Shown: one piece after another, positions 33,685 to 35,992 of the stretch | Layout: each line of letters starts with the position of its first letter | Numbering within the stretch: the stretch's first letter is position 1 | Origin: Verrucomicrobiota bacterium | GTDB taxonomy: Bacteria > Verrucomicrobiota > Verrucomicrobiia > Limisphaerales > CAIMTB01 | Assembly: GCA_963205105.1 (NCBI GenBank) | Contig: CAUJJW010000200.1 | Coordinates: 1 to 35,992, forward strand | Reading direction: 5' to 3' | DNA length: 35,992 nt | Made by a program: the position numbers and the translations under genes | Notes under the pieces: model-generated | Database searches by the model: none | Seen by the model: the letters and a program-made list of their open reading frames with translations, nothing else | What the model was told of the DNA's origin: nothing

Positions 33685-35847
33685 ATGAAGACCATCCTTT
33701 TCGTTTGTACGGGCAACATTTGCCGCAGCCCGATGGCTGAGGGGCTCTTCCGGCACTTGACCGCCCGCATGGATGGCCGCTACCGGGCCGTCTCGGCCGG
33801 GGTGGCCGCCGTCGATGGCATGCCGCCGAGCACGCATGCGGTCCAGGCTCTCCGCGAACTGGGTATCGACATCAGCCGGCAGCGCAGCCGGGCCCTCACC
33901 GCCCAATTGATCCGCGAGGCCGACCTGATCTTCGGCATGACCCACGGCCACGCCAATGCCGTCACACTCATGTATCCGGACGCGGCCAACAAGACGCTCG
34001 TCCTCCGCGAATTCGACGAAACCCTCGAAGACTTCGACAAGGACATCGCCGATCCCATCGGAGGTTCCTTCTCCGTGTACCTCCGCTGCCGAGACGAGAT
34101 CGAACAAGGAATTTTCAGCATGTTGAAGCACCTCCAACACCTCGAAAGCGAGGCCTCCTCCGGCCCTCTGGCGTCCAAGACCTCCATCGCCATCGGCTCC
34201 GACCACGCCGGTTTCGAAATGAAACAGGGCCTCGTCCAGTACCTGAACTCCAAGGGCGTCGCCGTCGAGGATTTCGGCACGCGCTCCGCAGAATCGACCG
34301 ACTACCCCGACTACGCCCGCCCCGTGGCCCTCGCCGTCGCCGGCCACCAAGTTTCCTTGGGCATCCTCGTCTGCGGCACCGGCATCGGGGTCAGCATCGC
34401 CGCCAACAAAGTCCCCGGCATCCGCGCGGCGCTCTGCACTTCGGAGGAGATGGCGCGCCTCGCCCGGGCCCACAACGATGCCAACGTGCTCTGCCTCGGC
34501 GGTCGTGTGATCACCCAGGAAACCGCACGGACCATCGTCGATGCCTTCCTGGCAACCACCTTCGAAACCCAGGGCCGCCACTCCCGTCGGGTCGCCAAGC
34601 TGGAATCCTCCGCTCCCAGTCTCGCCGCCGTCGATCCCGCCATCGCCCAGGTCATCGCCCAGGAACGTCGACGGCAGGAGGAGAACATCGAACTCATCGC
34701 GAGCGAGAACTTCACCAGCCGCGCCGTCATGGAGGCGCAGGGATCCGTACTCACGAACAAGTACGCGGAAGGGTATCCGCAGAAACGCTGGTACGGCGGT
34801 TGTGAATTCGTCGACATCGCCGAGCAGCTGGCCATCGACCGCGCCAAGCAGCTCTTCGGCGCCGAACACGCCAACGTTCAGCCGCACTCCGGCTCCGGAG
34901 CCAACATGGCGGTCTATTTCGCCTTCCTGAAGCCCGGGGACAAGATGCTGACCATGGACCTTTCACATGGCGGCCATCTCACCCACGGCAACCGCGCGAA
35001 TTTCTCCGGCAAGTTTTTCGAGATTGTGCATTACGGCGTTCGCAAGGACGACGAACGCATCGACTACGATCAACTCGCCGACATGGCGCGTGAACACCGG
35101 CCCAAGATGATCACCGTCGGAGCCAGTGCTTACCCGCGGATCATCGACTTCGAACGCATGGCGCAGATCGCCTCGGAAGTCGGCGCGATGCTGCTCGCCG
35201 ACATCGCCCACATCGCCGGCCTGGTGGCCTCCGGTCTGCATCCGAGCCCGGTGCCGCATGCGGATTTTGTCACCACCACCACCCACAAGACCCTGCGCGG
35301 ACCGCGCGGCGGGCTCGTGCTCTGCAAGGCGAAGTACGCCAAGGAAATCGATTCCTGCGTGTTCCCCGGCATCCAGGGTGGACCGCTGATGCACGTCATC
35401 GCCGCCAAAGCCATCTGCTTCGAGGAAGCCCTGAGGCCCTCCTTCAAATCCTACCAGCAGCAGATTCTTCTGAATGCCGCCGCACTCGCGCAAGGCATGC
35501 AACGCAATGGGTATCGGCTCGTCTCCGGCGGCACCGAGAACCACCTCATGCTCGTCGATGTCGGCGCCCGCGGCCTGACCGGCAAGGATTGCCAGCTCGC
35601 CCTCGACGAGGCCGGCATCACCGTCAACAAGAACACCATTCCCTTCGAAACCCGGTCGCCGTTCCAGGCCAGCGGCATCCGCCTCGGCTCCCCCGCCATC
35701 ACCACCCGCGGCATGAAGGAAGCCGAGATGGCGTCCATCGCCGACATGATCAGCGAAGTTCTGCTCGATATCAAAAACGTCGAAAATGCACGAAAAGTCC
35801 GGACGCGCGTCCGCGAGCTGACCTCGCGATTCCCGCTGCCCGCTTGA
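33685..35847 (+). CDS. glyA: Triple fusion: LMW protein tyrosine phosphatase - RpiB - serine hydroxymethyltransferase
   Basis: One 720-residue frame. Residues 1-155 are a low-molecular-weight phosphatase: C8-x5-R14 ([10 protein letters not shown]) and the acid loop DPIGGS. Residues 165-306 are ribose-5-phosphate isomerase B ([30 protein letters not shown] with C230, RAALC, VLCLGG), interconverting ribulose- and ribose-5-phosphate. Residues 311-720 are [40 protein letters not shown] with the PLP lysine K535, and FPGIQGGP, making glycine and one-carbon units from serine. All three active sites look intact. No stop, frameshift or internal start signal interrupts the joins. ATG 33685 starts at the phosphatase N-terminus; the 22-codon upstream extension overlaps the S41-like gene. 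Confidence 0.92.
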   Translation: MKTILFVCTGNICRSPMAEGLFRHLTARMDGRYRAVSAGVAAVDGMPPSTHAVQALRELGIDISRQRSRALTAQLIREADLIFGMTHGHANAVTLMYPDAANKTLVLREFDETLEDFDKDIADPIGGSFSVYLRCRDEIEQGIFSMLKHLQHLESEASSGPLASKTSIAIGSDHAGFEMKQGLVQYLNSKGVAVEDFGTRSAESTDYPDYARPVALAVAGHQVSLGILVCGTGIGVSIAANKVPGIRAALCTSEEMARLARAHNDANVLCLGGRVITQETARTIVDAFLATTFETQGRHSRRVAKLESSAPSLAAVDPAIAQVIAQERRRQEENIELIASENFTSRAVMEAQGSVLTNKYAEGYPQKRWYGGCEFVDIAEQLAIDRAKQLFGAEHANVQPHSGSGANMAVYFAFLKPGDKMLTMDLSHGGHLTHGNRANFSGKFFEIVHYGVRKDDERIDYDQLADMAREHRPKMITVGASAYPRIIDFERMAQIASEVGAMLLADIAHIAGLVASGLHPSPVPHADFVTTTTHKTLRGPRGGLVLCKAKYAKEIDSCVFPGIQGGPLMHVIAAKAICFEEALRPSFKSYQQQILLNAAALAQGMQRNGYRLVSGGTENHLMLVDVGARGLTGKDCQLALDEAGITVNKNTIPFETRSPFQASGIRLGSPAITTRGMKEAEMASIADMISEVLLDIKNVENARKVRTRVRELTSRFPLPA

Positions 35848-35855
35848 TCCAAACC

Positions 35856-35992
35856 GTGTTCCGGGACTGGAACGCGCTGCTGAGATTCATCCCGCCCGAG
35901 GCGGAAACCGACGTTCCCCGTGGCAACTTCCGCCTTGCGGGGGCGCCCAACTTGGTTTTTGTTCGCGGCCGAGGCTCCCTGTTGCAGCCCCT
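35856..35992 (+). CDS. Possible 5' end of a gene cut by the window
   Basis: After the fusion gene's stop an open frame runs to the window edge from GTG 35856 (or TTG 35844, which overlaps that stop): MFRDWNALLRFIPPEAETDV and onward, about 45 residues. It has mixed hydrophobic and charged composition like a real protein, but no family was recognised and it is too short to be sure. Confidence 0.3.
   Translation, partial: MFRDWNALLRFIPPEAETDVPRGNFRLAGAPNLVFVRGRGSLLQP

Overview
The window is a GC-rich chromosomal segment from a bacterium of the PVC group, most likely a Verrucomicrobium. Supporting signs are a type II pseudopilin with the H-x9-DG tail, a 1031-residue Planctomycete/Verrucomicrobium-type 'membrane-bound dehydrogenase' with a C-terminal cytochrome c site, a PQQ-like beta-propeller protein, and secreted proteins ending in a Verrucomicrobium-like C-terminal domain. 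No tRNA, rRNA, CRISPR array, integrase or transposase gene was found.

Region 1 (1-8.3 kb) looks like a metal (probably zinc) acquisition island. A leftward operon runs CobW/ZNG1-type GTPase, DUF547 protein, TVP38 membrane protein. Divergent from it are a small anchored protein with a Cys-x2-Cys motif and a secreted protein resembling the cyanobacterial Zur-regulated all3515 family, followed by a pseudopilin. Facing these are a TonB-dependent receptor and a strongly histidine-rich membrane protein. The 5' end of the receptor gene is merged with a dispersed repeat.

Region 2 (8.4-13.3 kb) holds an MsbA-like ABC exporter, a TPR protein overlapping a small Rieske protein by 4 nt, a 92-residue helical protein, and on the other strand a large SDR-type oxidoreductase with a Cys4 zinc-binding segment.

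Region 3 (13.3-21.3 kb) is transcribed leftward: PQQ-like propeller protein, cytoplasmic subtilase, alpha/beta hydrolase, SPFH/YdjI-like protein carrying an excisionase-like helix-turn-helix, YdjG-like double zinc ribbon membrane protein, and a secreted four-EF-hand protein. The SPFH and zinc-ribbon pair recalls the Bacillus pspA-ydjGHI membrane-stress module. The subtilase-hydrolase pair immediately upstream is the best candidate for an undescribed system.

Region 4 (21.4-28.2 kb) holds the cytochrome/dehydrogenase protein, a coupled HExxH metallopeptidase-like protein, and a beta-lactamase-fold serine hydrolase, with about 1 kb of repeat-rich DNA. Copies of two dispersed repeats (R1 and R2), a 28-bp-arm inverted repeat and a multi-hairpin element are packed here.

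Region 5 (28.2-36 kb) is housekeeping: leuD, phosphatidylserine decarboxylase, rpsT with a clear terminator, a family 4-type uracil-DNA glycosylase, purD, a degenerate S41 peptidase-like protein, and a single reading frame joining a low-molecular-weight protein tyrosine phosphatase, ribose-5-phosphate isomerase B and serine hydroxymethyltransferase. That triple fusion is the most striking single gene in the window.
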